A stretch of DNA of 64,000 nucleotides from Allobosea sp. CRIB-10 (GCF_900112185.1 NZ_FOKP01000027.1:30313-94312); one strand, 5' to 3'; positions 43,316 to 52,915 are shown, counted from the stretch's first letter. Numbers and translations are program-made. The notes: generated by a model from the letters alone, not told the origin.

Positions 43316-44572
43316 TCAACCAGCCGGAGCAGCAGAAAAGCTTGGGGCCGGGTTAGGTCGCACGGCCGGTTGAGACTCGGTTCCCGGATCGCCATCGCTC
43401 GATCCGGTCATGAACCAGAGCAGGGCCGCCGTCTTGATCGAGTAGACGGAGTCGCTGACGATCATCAAAAGGCAGATATAGGTCGCGACGCAGACCTTGA
43501 AGCGCCAGGCCCGCGGCGACTTTTCCGGCGCGAAGATGAACAGGCTCCAGAAGCCGATGACGCCGAGCAGCCCGATCTGGTTCAGCGAATAGGCATAGCC
43601 GGAATCCGCCAGGAACGGCTTGTCCGGCGACAGGCCGAAGACCGCGGCGGGCGAGAGCGAGGTGATCAGCCGCGCCGTCCAGAGCATGCGGCCGGCGAAA
43701 TTGTTCTCCCATTTCACCTCGGCGCTGATGAAGCCGTAGACGGCGAAGCCGCTCAACAGGATGAAAGGCGCAGCCAGCCAGACGAAGCGCGGCGTGATCG
43801 GCGCCGCGAAATAGGCGACCGTCGCAACGATGCAGACATTGGCGCCGAAGCGGGAGTCGCTGAGCACGATCGCCGCCATGCCTGCCGCCATGGTCAGCCA
43901 GCGCTTCGCCATCGCCGGGCGGTTGAGCGCCCAGATATAGAGGATCGCGCCGAAATTACCGGTCGAGACCGGCTCAAGAAAGACCGATGAGGCCCGATGC
44001 GGCCCGAGGAAAGGCAGCAGCGTGCGCGCATCCGGACGCAGGCCGCTGGTGAAGAGCGCACCTGTCTGGTTGCTGATGTCGCCCGGCGCCACCGATCCGC
44101 GCGCGACATAGTATTTGATGATGTTGAAATATTTCACGTAGACGTCGAGCGCGACGAACTCGAACAGGCCGAAGGCGACGACGATGACCCCGCAGAGCCA
44201 GGCGGCGCGATCGGCGACGCGCGGATCGTCGCAGCTCTTGCCGAGCAGATAGAAGGCGACCGGGATCAGGAAGTCGCGGACTGCCTTGGGGTCGATCAGC
44301 GGACGCATCGCCATCAGCATGGCGGCGTAGGACAGGAAGATCGCCAGCAGCAGATAGGGCGCGGCGTTGCGGCCGAGGCCGAGATAGAGCGCGGTCGCGA
44401 CCAGCACCACCTCGCAGCCCATCACCATGGTGTCGTTGATGCCCATGACGTTGGTGTTGATGAAGCACAACGCCAAGTTGAAGGTGAGCGCGCCGATCAG
44501 CAGCGCCAATGGCAGGATCGGCATCGGGCGAGCCGGGTCGATGCCGCCCGCGCGTCCCGCCCGCGGGTTCAC
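43316..44572 (-). CDS. O-antigen-ligase/Wzy-like polysaccharide polymerase
   Basis: 418 residues with about ten membrane segments and a periplasmic loop region (FNIIKYYVARGSVAPGDISNQTGALFTSGLRPDARTLLPFLGPHRASSVFLEPVSTGNFG) including RxSxxFLEP, a pattern seen in Wzy/WaaL-type polymerases. Pro/Ser-rich cytoplasmic tail. GTG 44572 overlaps the Wzz-like gene stop by 4 nt. With the chain-length regulator and the flippase encoded across the divergent promoter it would complete a Wzx/Wzy-dependent exopolysaccharide route. Sequence conservation in this family is low, so the call rests on topology and context. Confidence 0.75.
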   Translation of the reverse strand: MNPRAGRAGGIDPARPMPILPLALLIGALTFNLALCFINTNVMGINDTMVMGCEVVLVATALYLGLGRNAAPYLLLAIFLSYAAMLMAMRPLIDPKAVRDFLIPVAFYLLGKSCDDPRVADRAAWLCGVIVVAFGLFEFVALDVYVKYFNIIKYYVARGSVAPGDISNQTGALFTSGLRPDARTLLPFLGPHRASSVFLEPVSTGNFGAILYIWALNRPAMAKRWLTMAAGMAAIVLSDSRFGANVCIVATVAYFAAPITPRFVWLAAPFILLSGFAVYGFISAEVKWENNFAGRMLWTARLITSLSPAAVFGLSPDKPFLADSGYAYSLNQIGLLGVIGFWSLFIFAPEKSPRAWRFKVCVATYICLLMIVSDSVYSIKTAALLWFMTGSSDGDPGTESQPAVRPNPAPSFSAAPAG

Positions 44573-46635
44573 GCCGCGGCCCGCGCCGGGCGCCGCAGCC
44601 AGCGCGACGCCAGGCCGCGCGCACCGCCCCCCGTATCCTCGGGAACGACCAGCGCGATGATGTGCTCGCCGACCGGGTCGATCGCTGCCGCTTGGTCGAC
44701 CAGGCTGCGCGGGGTCTCGCCGGTGAGGGACGAGGCGAGCACGATCGCGTCCGGTCGCGCACCTGCCTTACCGTCCGATGGCGAGGCCTGCCGCATGACG
44801 ATGAAGTTGCGCCTCCGTCCCGGTCGGGCCGTAGCCGCGGCAGCCGGCTCGATCCGGCGGATGTTCATGTCGCGGCCGGAGCCGTCCTGGCAGAGCAGCA
44901 CGCTTTCGCCATGCGCCGCCAGGCTGTTGGCGAGATGCTCGGCGAGAGCTTTCTGCGTGGCCTCGTCGACCGAGCCGGCGATCATCACCGAGGCCGGCAG
45001 ATGCGGGCCGAGCGTCTTCTGCAGCAGGCGCGTCACCGGTATGAGCGCATCCTCGCGGCGCGCTGCCGCGGCGGGCAGCGAGACCACGGTCCCGACGCCG
45101 ATCGCCTGACCGGCCGCCTCCGGCGTCAGCGGCGCCAGCGGCTTCAGCCGCTCGGGCAGGATGCGCGAGGACGGCAGCCACTCCAGCAGATAGGCGATGC
45201 CGAGACCGGCACAGGCGCCGAAGAGCAGGGCCGCAGCCAGCACCAGCGGGGCGGGCGGCTTGGTCGGCGTCGCCGGCGCCACCGCTTCCGAGAGCATGCG
45301 CGAGTTATTGGTCTCGATCCGCTTCTGCTGCTCCAGTTCCTTGGCGCGCTGCAGTGAGGCGCTGTAGACGACCCGCACCGCCTCGGCCTCGCTTTCGAGC
45401 TGGCGCAGCTTGATCTGCGCGGCGCCGCTGACCTCCTGCGACTTTGTCAGCTCGGTCGCCCGCTTCCTGAGATTGGCGAGATTGGCCTCGGCCTGGCGAT
45501 AGCTCTCCTGCACCGTGGCCCGCAGGCGGGCCAGCTCTCCGGTGAGAAGCCGACGTGTCTCGGCGAGCTCGGCCCGGATCTCGATCAGGCGCGGATGCTG
45601 CGGCGCCAATGTCTGGGCAAGGCTCGCCGCCTCGCGCGCGCTCTGCGCATATTGCCCCCTGAGCGAGGTCACCACCGACGAGGTGAGCGCCTCCGGCAGC
45701 GTGTCGGACAGCGGATCGCCATTGCGATAGCGGGCGAGCTGGTCGCGCCGCGCCTGCTGGCGCGCCATCTCGGCCTCCGCCAGGCTGATCTGGCCGTAGA
45801 GGTCACGCAATTGCTGCGAGATGATCAGCCCGCCCTCGCCGGTGCTGACCAGGCTGTGCTGGCTGCGGAAGGCCTGGACGGCCCGCTCGGCCGTGTCGAG
45901 CTGCGTCCTCAAGCCGGCGATCTGCTCGATCAGCGTCGTGTTGGCGCGCTCGACCACGGCGCGGCGTCCGTCATTGCCCTGGCGGAAATAGACCTGGGCC
46001 AGAGCATTGGCGACATCCGCGGCCTTCTGGGCCTGCGGATGCGAGACGGTGATGCGGAAGACCAGCGAGTTGTCGACGCGCTGGATCACGATCGCCTTCT
46101 TCAGCGTGTCGACCGCCTGCGCCAGGCGCTGCTCCGGCGTCGGCTGCGCCAGCTTGCCGAGCAGCCGCGAGACCAGCCCCGGCGGCCTGACGAAAGCGGG
46201 GTCGTTCTCGAGGTTGAGTTCCTCGATCACCTGCCGCAGCACGCCGGTGGAGGTCATCACCAGGGCCTGGCTGTCGACATTGGCGAAGTCGATCGAGGCG
46301 GAGGTGTCGGTGCGCACGATGTCCTTGCCGACGACCTGGAGCGCCTGCGGGTCGACCAGCAATTCGGCGGTGGCGCGGTAGACCGGCACCTGAACCGAGA
46401 GATAGGCGAGCGCCAGCAGCAGGCCGACGCCGGCGCTGGCGATCACCAGCCGGCGGCGGCGTTGCAGCAGCTGGAGCAGTTCGGACAGGCTGAAAGCAGC
46501 GGAGGCGCGGCCTTGCGCCGACGCCTCTTCCCTTCCTCCCGCCTCCAACGCAGCCGACACCACAAGCCTCCTCGATCCGGCCCGGCACGGCGCATCCGCG
46601 GCCGGACGCGCCGACGGACTCGGCTGGAATTCCAC
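44569..46635 (-). CDS. GumC/ExoP-like polysaccharide chain-length (Wzz) protein with degenerate kinase domain
   Basis: 688 residues. A short cytoplasmic N-terminus, first membrane segment at about 62-82, a periplasmic Wzz domain (YRATAELLVDPQALQVVG), long coiled coils (about 210-430) and a second membrane segment at about 465-490 (PLVLAAALLFGACAGLGIAYLL). The C-terminal cytoplasmic domain has the layout of a bacterial tyrosine kinase, but the P-loop position reads ASVMIAGSVDEATQKAL with no GKT/S, and no tyrosine cluster ends the protein. GTG start at 46635. It likely controls chain length and export without being an active kinase. Confidence 0.87.
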   Translation of the reverse strand: MEFQPSPSARPAADAPCRAGSRRLVVSAALEAGGREEASAQGRASAAFSLSELLQLLQRRRRLVIASAGVGLLLALAYLSVQVPVYRATAELLVDPQALQVVGKDIVRTDTSASIDFANVDSQALVMTSTGVLRQVIEELNLENDPAFVRPPGLVSRLLGKLAQPTPEQRLAQAVDTLKKAIVIQRVDNSLVFRITVSHPQAQKAADVANALAQVYFRQGNDGRRAVVERANTTLIEQIAGLRTQLDTAERAVQAFRSQHSLVSTGEGGLIISQQLRDLYGQISLAEAEMARQQARRDQLARYRNGDPLSDTLPEALTSSVVTSLRGQYAQSAREAASLAQTLAPQHPRLIEIRAELAETRRLLTGELARLRATVQESYRQAEANLANLRKRATELTKSQEVSGAAQIKLRQLESEAEAVRVVYSASLQRAKELEQQKRIETNNSRMLSEAVAPATPTKPPAPLVLAAALLFGACAGLGIAYLLEWLPSSRILPERLKPLAPLTPEAAGQAIGVGTVVSLPAAAARREDALIPVTRLLQKTLGPHLPASVMIAGSVDEATQKALAEHLANSLAAHGESVLLCQDGSGRDMNIRRIEPAAAATARPGRRRNFIVMRQASPSDGKAGARPDAIVLASSLTGETPRSLVDQAAAIDPVGEHIIALVVPEDTGGGARGLASRWLRRPARAAA

Positions 46636-47256
46636 CGCGCATCCTGCCGGTGCGTGGTTAACATTTCGGCAACGGAATAATTACAATTCTATTCAAATAT
46701 TCAAGTGATCAACTCTCCAAAAATTAACTAATCGATCAAAGGCCAGCAAAGAAATATTTCACTCGAAACGCGTCGATGATAGTTCAATATTGACGAAAAT
46801 TAGCCTGATCGGCCTCGCCTTGCGCCGATACGCCGGCGATCCAGGCCATCCCGTTCACGTCTCGTTTACAACAGGAAGAAATCCCCAGGCCACGCCAACC
46901 ATTGCTTAGCTCGTGCCAGCTATTCCTGCTCTCGCGAAGGCCGGCTCGGCAGGCACGCCGTGACGAGGAACAGGTCCAGACAGCATGCGTGGACATCTGA
47001 TGCGCAATGCGCGAGCACGGCTACGGCATTCTGGTCCATTTGCCGCGGCTTTTACGTCCCCTGGCAGGCGTGGCTGTCCACGCCTTGACCGGTCGGTTGA
47101 CGATGGCGAGGCGGTTCTGGGCAATACGCTCCGGCCGCGGGTCCGGCTGGACAAGCGGCCCGCTGCCTGAATCGAGCAAGACATGAGGACGGACCTGGCG
47201 AACATTGACACATCGCGCGGCGCTGACGGCCAGATGCAGGATGGACCGGTGTCTCG
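46636..47256. promoter_or_regulatory. 621-nt divergent regulatory region of the exopolysaccharide locus
   Basis: The stretch 46660-46800 is strikingly AT-rich compared with its GC-rich surroundings and lies just upstream of the Wzz-like gene. On the plus side, TTGACA at 47205-47210 matches a -35 element about 47 nt before the flippase start, but no good -10 follows. Short open frames in the region have no coding support. A likely place for binding by global regulators; the sites themselves cannot be assigned. Confidence 0.55.
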
Positions 47257-48789
47257 ATGACCCGCGGTAGCAGCATCATGTCGAACTCGGTCATGAATGC
47301 AGCAGCTGGCTTGCTGCTGCTGGTGAGCGGGTTCGGCTCATCGGTGATCGTGGCGCGCCTGCTGGGACCGGAGGCGAACGGAACGATCGCCTTCGCATTG
47401 TGGATCGCTGCAACGGGGGCGCTGATAGCCGAGTTCGGTACCGGCGTCCTGCTGTTGCGTCTGCTGCCGCAGCTGAAGGCCCAAGGCGCGGACGACAGGG
47501 CGCGGCGCGGATTTGCCGCTTATCTCGCCTTGCCGGTCGCGCTCGCCACCACGATTCTGGTCGGGCTCTTCTGGAGCTTCTGTTGGTTTGGCGGCACGCA
47601 GTGGATCGATTCCACGCCAGCGGCGATCGCGCTCACGGGAGTCTTGCTGTTCGTTCAATCAATAGGCTCGCTCACCAAGAATTACCTCATCGGCGAGCAG
47701 CGCCTGCGCACATTCTTCTATTTCACCGGCATCGTCTCCGCGCTTCAGATCAGCGTCGTGCTCGCAGGCGCCTATCTCCATGGCGTGGAGGGCGCCCTGA
47801 TCGGCTATATCGCCGGGCAATCCGTCTTATTTCTGTATTCGATTCGAATCATGCTGACGGCGCCCAACAACGCCGGCCACAGCCCGCGGACGCTGGCGGG
47901 AAGCTCGATGATCCTGTTCTTCGAGTTTGTGCTCACCTCCGTGTTCCTGACCCGGCCGGAGCTGGTTTTCCTCCAGAATTTCCACGGAGCGCAGCTGGTC
48001 GGCTTCTATGCGGTGGCGCTGACCCTTACCAACCTGGCGCTGCAACTACCGATTCAGCTGACGGGCAGCCTCATACCCTTCTATGTCGAGAGGCAACACA
48101 TCGGGGAGCAGGATGCGTCGGCAGAGATCTTCGCCTGCGTCGTGCGAAATTTCGCCTACATCACGTTTCCGCTTTGCTTTGGTCTTGCCGCCATTTCCAC
48201 CCCGCTCGTCCTCTCCGTCTACGGACCGGCCTTTGAGCCGGCCGGCGTCATCGTCGCGATCATGGCTGTCGGCGCTCCTGCGGCCGTCTTCATTCAACTC
48301 GTCACGCAATATCTCTACGCAATGGACCGGATGAAGTACCGCCTTGCCATCAGCGGTCTCGGGGCGGTCCTGATGGTCTGCGGCTGCTTCCTGGTCGTCC
48401 CGCAATGGGGTGGCATCGGCGCCGCCGTGATCCGTGATCTGGTGTTCCTGGCCATGAGCCTGGCTCTGCTGTGGAGCATCAACCTGAAGAGAGAGTCGCG
48501 CGGGCTGACGGTGGCGATCGTCAAGATCGCCGCAGCAGGCGCTCTCTGCGGCCTCGCCGCGCTGGCCGCGACGCGGATGCTGCCTGGGGCGAGCGGCCTG
48601 ATTGCCGGCATTGTCGCCGGGGCCGTCGTTTACGGCGCGATGCTGCGCCTGCTGACGGCAGTGCCGAAACAGGATGCCGAGATGCTCGACCATCTGCTGG
48701 AGCGCCTGCCATCCGAGCCCGGGCGACTAGCCAGGCGGTTCTTGGGCCTCGTCGCGCCCGGCGCGGTGACTTCGGAAGCGGCGAAATGA
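47257..48789 (+). CDS. Wzx-like polysaccharide flippase (MOP superfamily)
   Basis: 510 residues with 12-14 membrane segments. The N-terminus SNSVMNAAAGLLLLVSGFGSSVIVARLLGPEANGTIAF is the typical start of oligosaccharide flippases. It should move undecaprenyl-linked repeat units across the inner membrane for polymerisation by the Wzy-like protein. ATG 47257 has no strong Shine-Dalgarno; ATG 47278 seven codons later is an equal candidate. Its stop overlaps the start of the hydrolase gene (ATGA). Confidence 0.88.
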   Translation: MTRGSSIMSNSVMNAAAGLLLLVSGFGSSVIVARLLGPEANGTIAFALWIAATGALIAEFGTGVLLLRLLPQLKAQGADDRARRGFAAYLALPVALATTILVGLFWSFCWFGGTQWIDSTPAAIALTGVLLFVQSIGSLTKNYLIGEQRLRTFFYFTGIVSALQISVVLAGAYLHGVEGALIGYIAGQSVLFLYSIRIMLTAPNNAGHSPRTLAGSSMILFFEFVLTSVFLTRPELVFLQNFHGAQLVGFYAVALTLTNLALQLPIQLTGSLIPFYVERQHIGEQDASAEIFACVVRNFAYITFPLCFGLAAISTPLVLSVYGPAFEPAGVIVAIMAVGAPAAVFIQLVTQYLYAMDRMKYRLAISGLGAVLMVCGCFLVVPQWGGIGAAVIRDLVFLAMSLALLWSINLKRESRGLTVAIVKIAAAGALCGLAALAATRMLPGASGLIAGIVAGAVVYGAMLRLLTAVPKQDAEMLDHLLERLPSEPGRLARRFLGLVAPGAVTSEAAK

Positions 48790-50615
48790 CATCCCAGCCC
48801 ATTCTCGTTTACGCCGAAGCAGGTCCATCATCGATGCAGACACCGGTTCGGAGTGCGCTGCATCCCGTTTTGGCCGCCGCCGCCACGACCTCGCCTTTTG
48901 GCGAGCCCGTCACGTTCGGTAGCAGCATGGGCGTCTTCCATTCCGGCCACGCCCCGATCGCCGTGCTGATGCTCAGCGCCATCGGCTATGAAGAATTCTG
49001 CCTGCGCGCGACCTGGCGCAGCCTGGCGCAAGCGCTCTCGGACAAGGGCATCGCCTGCCTGCGCTTCGACTACCCCGGCCAGGGCGATGCCCATGAAGCC
49101 GCCGATCCGCAGGGGCTTGACGACTGGTTCGAGACGATCCGCGCCGCCGCCGACCTTCTGCGCCGCGCCAGCGGCTGCGAGCGCCTCGTCCTGCTCGGCC
49201 AAGGACTTGGCGGCGCCCTGGCGCTCAAGCTCGCCGAGGAACTCGCGCCTGTCGCGGCAAGCGTGTTGCTGGCGCCCGTCGGCAACGGCAAGCGCTATGT
49301 GCGGGAACTCTCGGTCTGGTCGCGCATCGTCTCGGATCGGATCGGCATGGGTATCGATCCCGACGATGAAACGCGCTGCGCCGTGGCCGGCCTGCGCATC
49401 GCACCCGGCCGCCTGTCTGCGTTCGCCACGCTCGATACAGGTACGCTGCGACAGGCGCCATCCAAGCAAGTGCTGCTGTTGTCGCGGCCCGGCCATGGTG
49501 GCGACGCGACCCTGGCCGAAATGCTCTCCGGCCTCGGCGCCACCGTCACGCAGCGCGACTACGAGGGCTACGACACGCTGACCACAGATTCGGTCACGGC
49601 TCGCCCACCCAAGGCGACGATCGCCGGTATCGTCGACTGGATCGTCGCGCGCGCTCAGGCGGCGGGCTCCGCGCCCGATGCCAGGACGCCACAGCCGCCA
49701 GGCCCGGCACAAGGCCTCCTCGGCGACGGCTTCGTCGAGCGGCCGATCCGCTTTGGCCCGGAGGGGCGCCTGTTCGGCGTGCTCTGCGAACCGCTCGGGC
49801 CGGCGGCGCGGGAACCCGTCCTCTTCGTCAATGCCGGCCGCGACTACCATATCGGCTGGGCCCGGGTCACCCTGAACCAGGCGCGCGCCTTCGCGGCGCG
49901 CGGCATCGCCTCGCTGCGCTTCGACGCGAGCAGCGTCGGCGATAGCGGCACGGCTCCCGACGAACCGGAAGAGACCCTCTATTCGCAGGCGCAGATCGAC
50001 GATGTCCGCCTCGCCATCGACGCCATGCAGGCGCGCGGCTTCGACGCGCCCGTCCTGATCGGGCGTTGCAGCGGCGCCTACGCCGCCTTCCATGCCGCCG
50101 TGGTCGACGAGCGCATACGCCGCCTCGTCATCGTCAACAATGAGCGCTTCGTCTGGGATCCCGACGAGAGCGTCGAGGACGCGATCCGCTATGCCCATCG
50201 CAGCACGGGCGATCTCGGCGCGACGCTGGCTCGCAAGGACGGCCTGCGCCGCCTGCTCACCGGTAAGCTGCGCGTCGGAGCTGCGGGACGCTATCTGATC
50301 TATCGCTACCGCAAGCAGCTCTCGATCAAGCTCGCGCCCGTGCTCGGACGATTGACCAAGCATGGCCGGCTCTACCACCAATGCCATCGCCATTTTGCCA
50401 GGCTCGCCGCGCGCGAGGTCGACTTGTCGCTGATCTATGCCGATGGCGATGTCGGCATCGCAGAATTCCAAACCTATTTCGATGAGGGCGGGAAACGCCT
50501 CGCCACCTATCCCAACGCCTCGCTGACGATCATTGCGAACGCCGACCACAACTTCACCCATCTCGCCGCCGGGCGCCGGCTGCTCGATGCGCTCTTGCGG
50601 ATCGTCGCGCCGTGA
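48786..50615 (+). CDS. Tandem alpha/beta-hydrolase protein with altered nucleophile elbows
   Basis: 609 residues, ATG 48786 inside the flippase stop. Two alpha/beta-hydrolase-like domains: residues about 40-290 (FDYPGQGDAHEA at 94-105) and about 315-609 (FDASSVGDSGTAPDEP at 379-394). The nucleophile elbow GxSxG is GQGLG at 138-142 in the first domain, with Gly at the serine position, and GRCSG at 426-430 in the second, with Cys428 there. A catalytic-type His588 follows Asp587 in NADHNFTH. So the first domain looks inactive and the second may use cysteine. Probably an acyl esterase or transferase acting on the exopolysaccharide or its precursor. No signal peptide. Confidence 0.82.
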   Translation: MTSQPILVYAEAGPSSMQTPVRSALHPVLAAAATTSPFGEPVTFGSSMGVFHSGHAPIAVLMLSAIGYEEFCLRATWRSLAQALSDKGIACLRFDYPGQGDAHEAADPQGLDDWFETIRAAADLLRRASGCERLVLLGQGLGGALALKLAEELAPVAASVLLAPVGNGKRYVRELSVWSRIVSDRIGMGIDPDDETRCAVAGLRIAPGRLSAFATLDTGTLRQAPSKQVLLLSRPGHGGDATLAEMLSGLGATVTQRDYEGYDTLTTDSVTARPPKATIAGIVDWIVARAQAAGSAPDARTPQPPGPAQGLLGDGFVERPIRFGPEGRLFGVLCEPLGPAAREPVLFVNAGRDYHIGWARVTLNQARAFAARGIASLRFDASSVGDSGTAPDEPEETLYSQAQIDDVRLAIDAMQARGFDAPVLIGRCSGAYAAFHAAVVDERIRRLVIVNNERFVWDPDESVEDAIRYAHRSTGDLGATLARKDGLRRLLTGKLRVGAAGRYLIYRYRKQLSIKLAPVLGRLTKHGRLYHQCHRHFARLAAREVDLSLIYADGDVGIAEFQTYFDEGGKRLATYPNASLTIIANADHNFTHLAAGRRLLDALLRIVAP

Positions 50616-51640
50616 GGCTGGCCGCACTCGCTCTGGCCTTGCTCACCGCCTTGCCGGCGCAGGCGGAAACCTGCCTGCGCGGCGTCAACCTGTCGGGCGC
50701 CGAGTTCGGCGAGACGCCCGGCAAGATCGACACCGACTACACCTATCCCGGCGAACAGACGATCCAGCGGCTCGGCAAGCTCGGCGCGAGCGCCATCCGC
50801 CTGCCCTTCCGCTGGGAGCGCATCCAGCCCCGGCTCAACGGCGGGCTCGACATCATGGAACTGGCCTATCTCGACCAGACCGTCCGCCGGATCAACGAGG
50901 CCGGGCTGATCGCCATCATCGACCTGCACAATTACGGCTACTATGCCAAGAAGCAGCTCGGCTCGAAGGACCTCCCGGCCGAGGCGCTCGCCGATGTCTG
51001 GCGCCGGCTCGCCGAGCATTACCGCGACCGGCCCAGGCTTGTCTTCTCGCTGATGAACGAGCCCCACGACATCCACAGCGCCGACTGGGCGAAGATCCAG
51101 AACGCGGCCATCGCCGCGATCCGCAAGGCGGGCGCCAGGCAGCTTCTGCTGGTCACCGGCACGGCCTTCGGCGGCGCCCATAGCTGGACCTCCGACCTGC
51201 CGGTCGGCAATAACGGCCGCGACCTCCTCGGCGTCTCCGATCCGCTCGATCGCTACGCCTATGATTTCCACCAATATCTCGATGCCGACTATTCCGGCCG
51301 CGCCCCGGAATGTTCCGCGGCCGCCAATGCGCTCAAGGCGATCGACGACGTCACCGCCTGGCTCAAGGCCAATGGCCGCCGCGGCTTCCTCGGCGAGTTC
51401 GCCGCCTCCGACAAGCCGGAGTGCCTCATTGCGCTGAGGCAGATGGCGGCGAAGCTCGACGCCAACCCGCAGCAATGGCTCGGCTGGACCGCCTGGGGCG
51501 CCGGGCCCTGGTGGCCGGCCGACTATCTTTTCAATCTCGAGCCCACCAAGGCCGGCGAGCGCCCCCAGATGAAGGTGCTGATCGAACGCTTGAAGGCGAA
51601 GCGGTCGACCGCCATCTGCGGCCGGGAGGCCAAACCGTGA
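50612..51640 (+). CDS. Secreted glycoside hydrolase family 5 endoglucanase-like protein
   Basis: 342 residues with a short signal peptide (RLAALALALLTALPAQA|ETCLRGVNLSG). GH5 signatures: GVNLSGAEFG, IRLPFRWERIQP, IDLHNYGYY, SLMNEPHDI with the acid/base Glu, YDFHQYLD and FLGEFAAS with the nucleophile Glu. GTG 50612 overlaps the hydrolase stop (GTGA). Such glycanases in exopolysaccharide operons trim or release the polymer in the periplasm. Beta-1,4-glucan is the usual substrate of the family, suggesting a glucan-containing backbone (inference). Confidence 0.9.
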   Translation: MRLAALALALLTALPAQAETCLRGVNLSGAEFGETPGKIDTDYTYPGEQTIQRLGKLGASAIRLPFRWERIQPRLNGGLDIMELAYLDQTVRRINEAGLIAIIDLHNYGYYAKKQLGSKDLPAEALADVWRRLAEHYRDRPRLVFSLMNEPHDIHSADWAKIQNAAIAAIRKAGARQLLLVTGTAFGGAHSWTSDLPVGNNGRDLLGVSDPLDRYAYDFHQYLDADYSGRAPECSAAANALKAIDDVTAWLKANGRRGFLGEFAASDKPECLIALRQMAAKLDANPQQWLGWTAWGAGPWWPADYLFNLEPTKAGERPQMKVLIERLKAKRSTAICGREAKP

Positions 51641-52788
51641 CTGCCCCGTTCTCCCATCGCGCCACGCCTGCCTTGCCGGCCGGCACGCGCATCGTCCATG
51701 TCGTGCGTCAGTTCCTGCCCAATCGCGGCGGGCTGGAAGATGTCGTCGCCAATCTCTGCCGGGCTCAGCTGGCGCTCGGCCTCAAGCCCTCCGTGGTGAC
51801 GCTCGATCGCCTGTTCTCCCGGCCCGAGCTCATCCTGCCGGCGAGCGAGCAGATCGACGGCATCCCGATCACCCGCATCCCCTTCCGCGGCTCGACGCGC
51901 TATCCGCTTGCGCCCGAGGTCTTCAAGCATCTGCGCGAGGCCGATCTCGTCCATGTCCACGCGATCGACTTCTTCTTCGACGCGCTCGCTCTGGGGTGGC
52001 TGCTCCACCGCAAGCCGCTCGTCGCCACCACCCATGGCGGCTTCTTCCACACCGCCGACTTCGCCGGCCTGAAGAAGCTCTGGTTCAACGGCCCGACCCG
52101 GCTTTCGGCGCAGGTCTATCGCGGCATCGCCGGCTGCAGCACCAACGATGCCCGCATGTTCGAGCGGCTCGCGCCCGGCAAGGTCCGGGTCATCGAGAAC
52201 GGCGTCGACCTCGACAAATTCGCCGGCGCCTCAAGCCCCGACCCGCAGCGGCGCCTCGTCAGCATCGGCCGCTTCTCCAAGAACAAGCGGCCGGACCGGC
52301 TGATCGCGATGATGGCGGCGCTGGCGCGGCGCGAGCCGTCCTGGCAGCTCGACATGCTCGGCGTCGCCTCGGACTGGACGGAGGAAGCGCTGCGCAAGGC
52401 GGTCGCCGATGCCGGCATGGAGCGGAACGTGACGCTGCATCTCGGCCTCGACGACGCCGCGGCGAGACAGGTGATGAGCCGCGCCTCGCTCTTCGTCTCG
52501 GCCTCGGAATTCGAGGGCTTCGGCCTGGCCCTGGTCGAGGCGATGAGCGCCGGCCTCGTGCCGGTCGTCCAGCCCAATGCCGCCTTCGCCGGCCTGGCGA
52601 GCAAGTTTCCCGTCGTCCGCACCGTCGATTTCGCCGATCCGGACGAGGCTGCTTCGGCCGTCGAGCAGGCCTATGCCGATCTCGTCCGTTATCCCGGCAA
52701 TACGCGCCCGCGCCTCTTCGACCTCGCATCCTACTCCTGGCACGAGGTCACCCGCCGCTATCTCGAGTTCTACGCCGCGGCGCTCTGA
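51637..52788 (+). CDS. Glycosyltransferase family 4 protein
   Basis: 383 residues, GT-B fold. N-terminal domain with HVVRQFLPNRGGLEDVVANLCR; C-terminal domain with VSIGRFSKNKRPDRLI and the donor-site ASEFEGFGLALVEAMSAGL, containing the EX7E motif. GTG 51637 follows GGGAGG and overlaps the GH5 stop. Related to mannosyltransferases of the GumH/AceC type by general pattern; donor sugar not determinable. Last gene of the plus-strand exopolysaccharide operon, followed by a hairpin. Confidence 0.9.
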   Translation: MTAPFSHRATPALPAGTRIVHVVRQFLPNRGGLEDVVANLCRAQLALGLKPSVVTLDRLFSRPELILPASEQIDGIPITRIPFRGSTRYPLAPEVFKHLREADLVHVHAIDFFFDALALGWLLHRKPLVATTHGGFFHTADFAGLKKLWFNGPTRLSAQVYRGIAGCSTNDARMFERLAPGKVRVIENGVDLDKFAGASSPDPQRRLVSIGRFSKNKRPDRLIAMMAALARREPSWQLDMLGVASDWTEEALRKAVADAGMERNVTLHLGLDDAAARQVMSRASLFVSASEFEGFGLALVEAMSAGLVPVVQPNAAFAGLASKFPVVRTVDFADPDEAASAVEQAYADLVRYPGNTRPRLFDLASYSWHEVTRRYLEFYAAAL

Positions 52789-52812
52789 CCCTCGACGTCA
52801 TCGCACTGCCCT

Positions 52813-52834
52813 CGCGCAAGGAAACCCTTGCGCG
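52813..52834 (+). terminator. Hairpin ending the exopolysaccharide operon
   Basis: CGCGCAAGG and CCTTGCGCG are perfect 9-bp arms around an AAAC loop, 24 nt after the glycosyltransferase stop. No immediate U run, but a clear terminator-like hairpin before the GntR gene. Confidence 0.6.
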
Positions 52835-52915
52835 CCGCCGGCTTCTGCCTTTGTAATAGTGGATACACTCATACAGAATAGCTGACGGCGCGCCGGCCAG
52901 CTGAGGGGTAATGGG

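Noticed and set aside
46985..47170. Short open frames within the divergent exopolysaccharide promoter region
   Set aside because: Arg-rich products, no ribosome site, no motif; the region is better explained as regulatory DNA.
48828..50627. A long minus-strand open frame opposite the double hydrolase
   Set aside because: The plus frame is continuous with the operon (overlapping ATGA and GTGA junctions) and shows recognisable hydrolase folds; the antisense product has none.
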